The translations under genes were made by a program, and so were the position numbers. A DNA stretch of 64,000 nucleotides from Spirochaetales bacterium (lineage in GTDB: Bacteria; Spirochaetota; Leptospiria; Leptospirales; Leptonemataceae): NCBI GenBank assembly GCA_024233935.1, contig JACKOY010000006.1:124001-188000 (forward strand). The letters run 5' to 3'. Under the pieces are notes generated by a model. It did no database searches. It was not told where the DNA came from and saw nothing but the letters and a program-made list of their open reading frames with translations. Positions 63,916 to 64,000 of this stretch are shown here, piece after piece. Positions within the stretch are counted from its first letter, which is position 1. Each line of letters begins with the position of its first letter.

Positions 63916-64000
63916 TCATTCGGCCGCTGTTTCGTCTCCGGAAGGCTCTTCCAGGCGTATGCTGTGGCTGGCGGTCTCGGCCTGAACAAAGCGCTCCGGG
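63916..64000 (-). CDS. 3' end of an unknown gene (partial)
   Basis: On the minus strand the frame entering from the right edge encodes a short acidic tail (FVQAETASHSIRLEEPSGDETAAE) and stops at 63916. The composition is that of a real, soluble C-terminus. Only 27 codons are visible, so the product and its relation to the patatin gene cannot be judged. Confidence 0.45.
   Translation of the reverse strand, partial: PERFVQAETASHSIRLEEPSGDETAAE

Overview
The window looks like a chromosomal segment from a GC-rich bacterium of the Leptospirales (Spirochaetota). This is inferred from gene content, not from a marker gene. Supporting features are two class III nucleotide cyclases (one with a DAHL-like sensor), a multi-TM SpoIIE-type phosphatase, a GHKL protein of spirochaete style, many small lipoproteins with relaxed lipoboxes, a DUF1554-like protein tail at the left edge, a LIC_10091-like protein and a GT3 (eukaryote-type) glycogen synthase. 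No rRNA, tRNA, CRISPR array, transposase, prophage or origin was found.

Layout. 1-5.5 kb: tail of a DUF1554-like protein, a cyclase coupled to a di-haem peroxidase, a frameshifted unknown gene, and a TetR/hydrolase pair behind a perfect 30-bp palindrome. 5.5-13 kb: a PGAP1-like lipase, a lipoprotein, a cytochrome c'-like protein, a FadL-like porin, three small membrane proteins of unknown function, a Coa1-domain protein and a GHKL ATPase. 13-19.6 kb is the least ordered part: orphan lipoproteins, an SH3 lipoprotein, an AraC regulator with a 132-bp partial copy of its gene beside it, a frameshifted SDR, a decayed MarR gene and a thioredoxin-like protein. 20-24 kb: two tandem serine beta-lactamase-fold hydrolases and two membrane proteins. 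24-32.6 kb: a CitE/HpcH-type lyase, hisF-hisE behind a large phosphatase, an Mla-type lipid transport set (ATPase, MlaD, auxiliary lipoprotein; no permease nearby) and phhB. 32.8-39.5 kb: a frameshifted PEBP protein, small membrane and lipoprotein genes, the menaquinone genes mqnA, ubiA-type prenyltransferase and ubiX, then tyrS. 39.6-43.1 kb: a Cys/Met PLP enzyme and gatC-gatA, the latter with a 13-unit lysine-rich repeat tail. 43.2-54.7 kb: two APC-type permeases, a LIC_10091-like secreted protein, an esterase, two translationally coupled MuiA/DUF4139 proteins and a beta-propeller lipoprotein. 54.8-64 kb: glycogen synthase, Smr protein, aminotransferase, Bpt-type aminoacyl-tRNA-protein transferase, serC, a second cyclase and a patatin phospholipase.

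How the genes fit together. Several units show coupling by ATGA-type overlaps: cyclase/peroxidase, TetR/hydrolase, MlaF/MlaD, ubiA/ubiX, permease/LIC_10091-like, and the MuiA pair. mqnA with ubiA and ubiX suggests menaquinone synthesis by the futalosine route. Envelope functions (lipid transport, porin, lipoproteins, lipases) are strongly represented.

The most important caution is a run of four genes that each appear to be broken by a single missing base. Three of the sites lie in homopolymers (CCC, A6, CCC) and one at a GG. This pattern fits either long-read consensus errors or recent pseudogenisation and should be settled before any of these genes is called dead. I see no convincing new defence or mobile system. 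The best candidates for undescribed biology are the coupled MuiA pair, the unknown membrane-gene block at 9.2-11.9 kb, and the AraC partial duplication.
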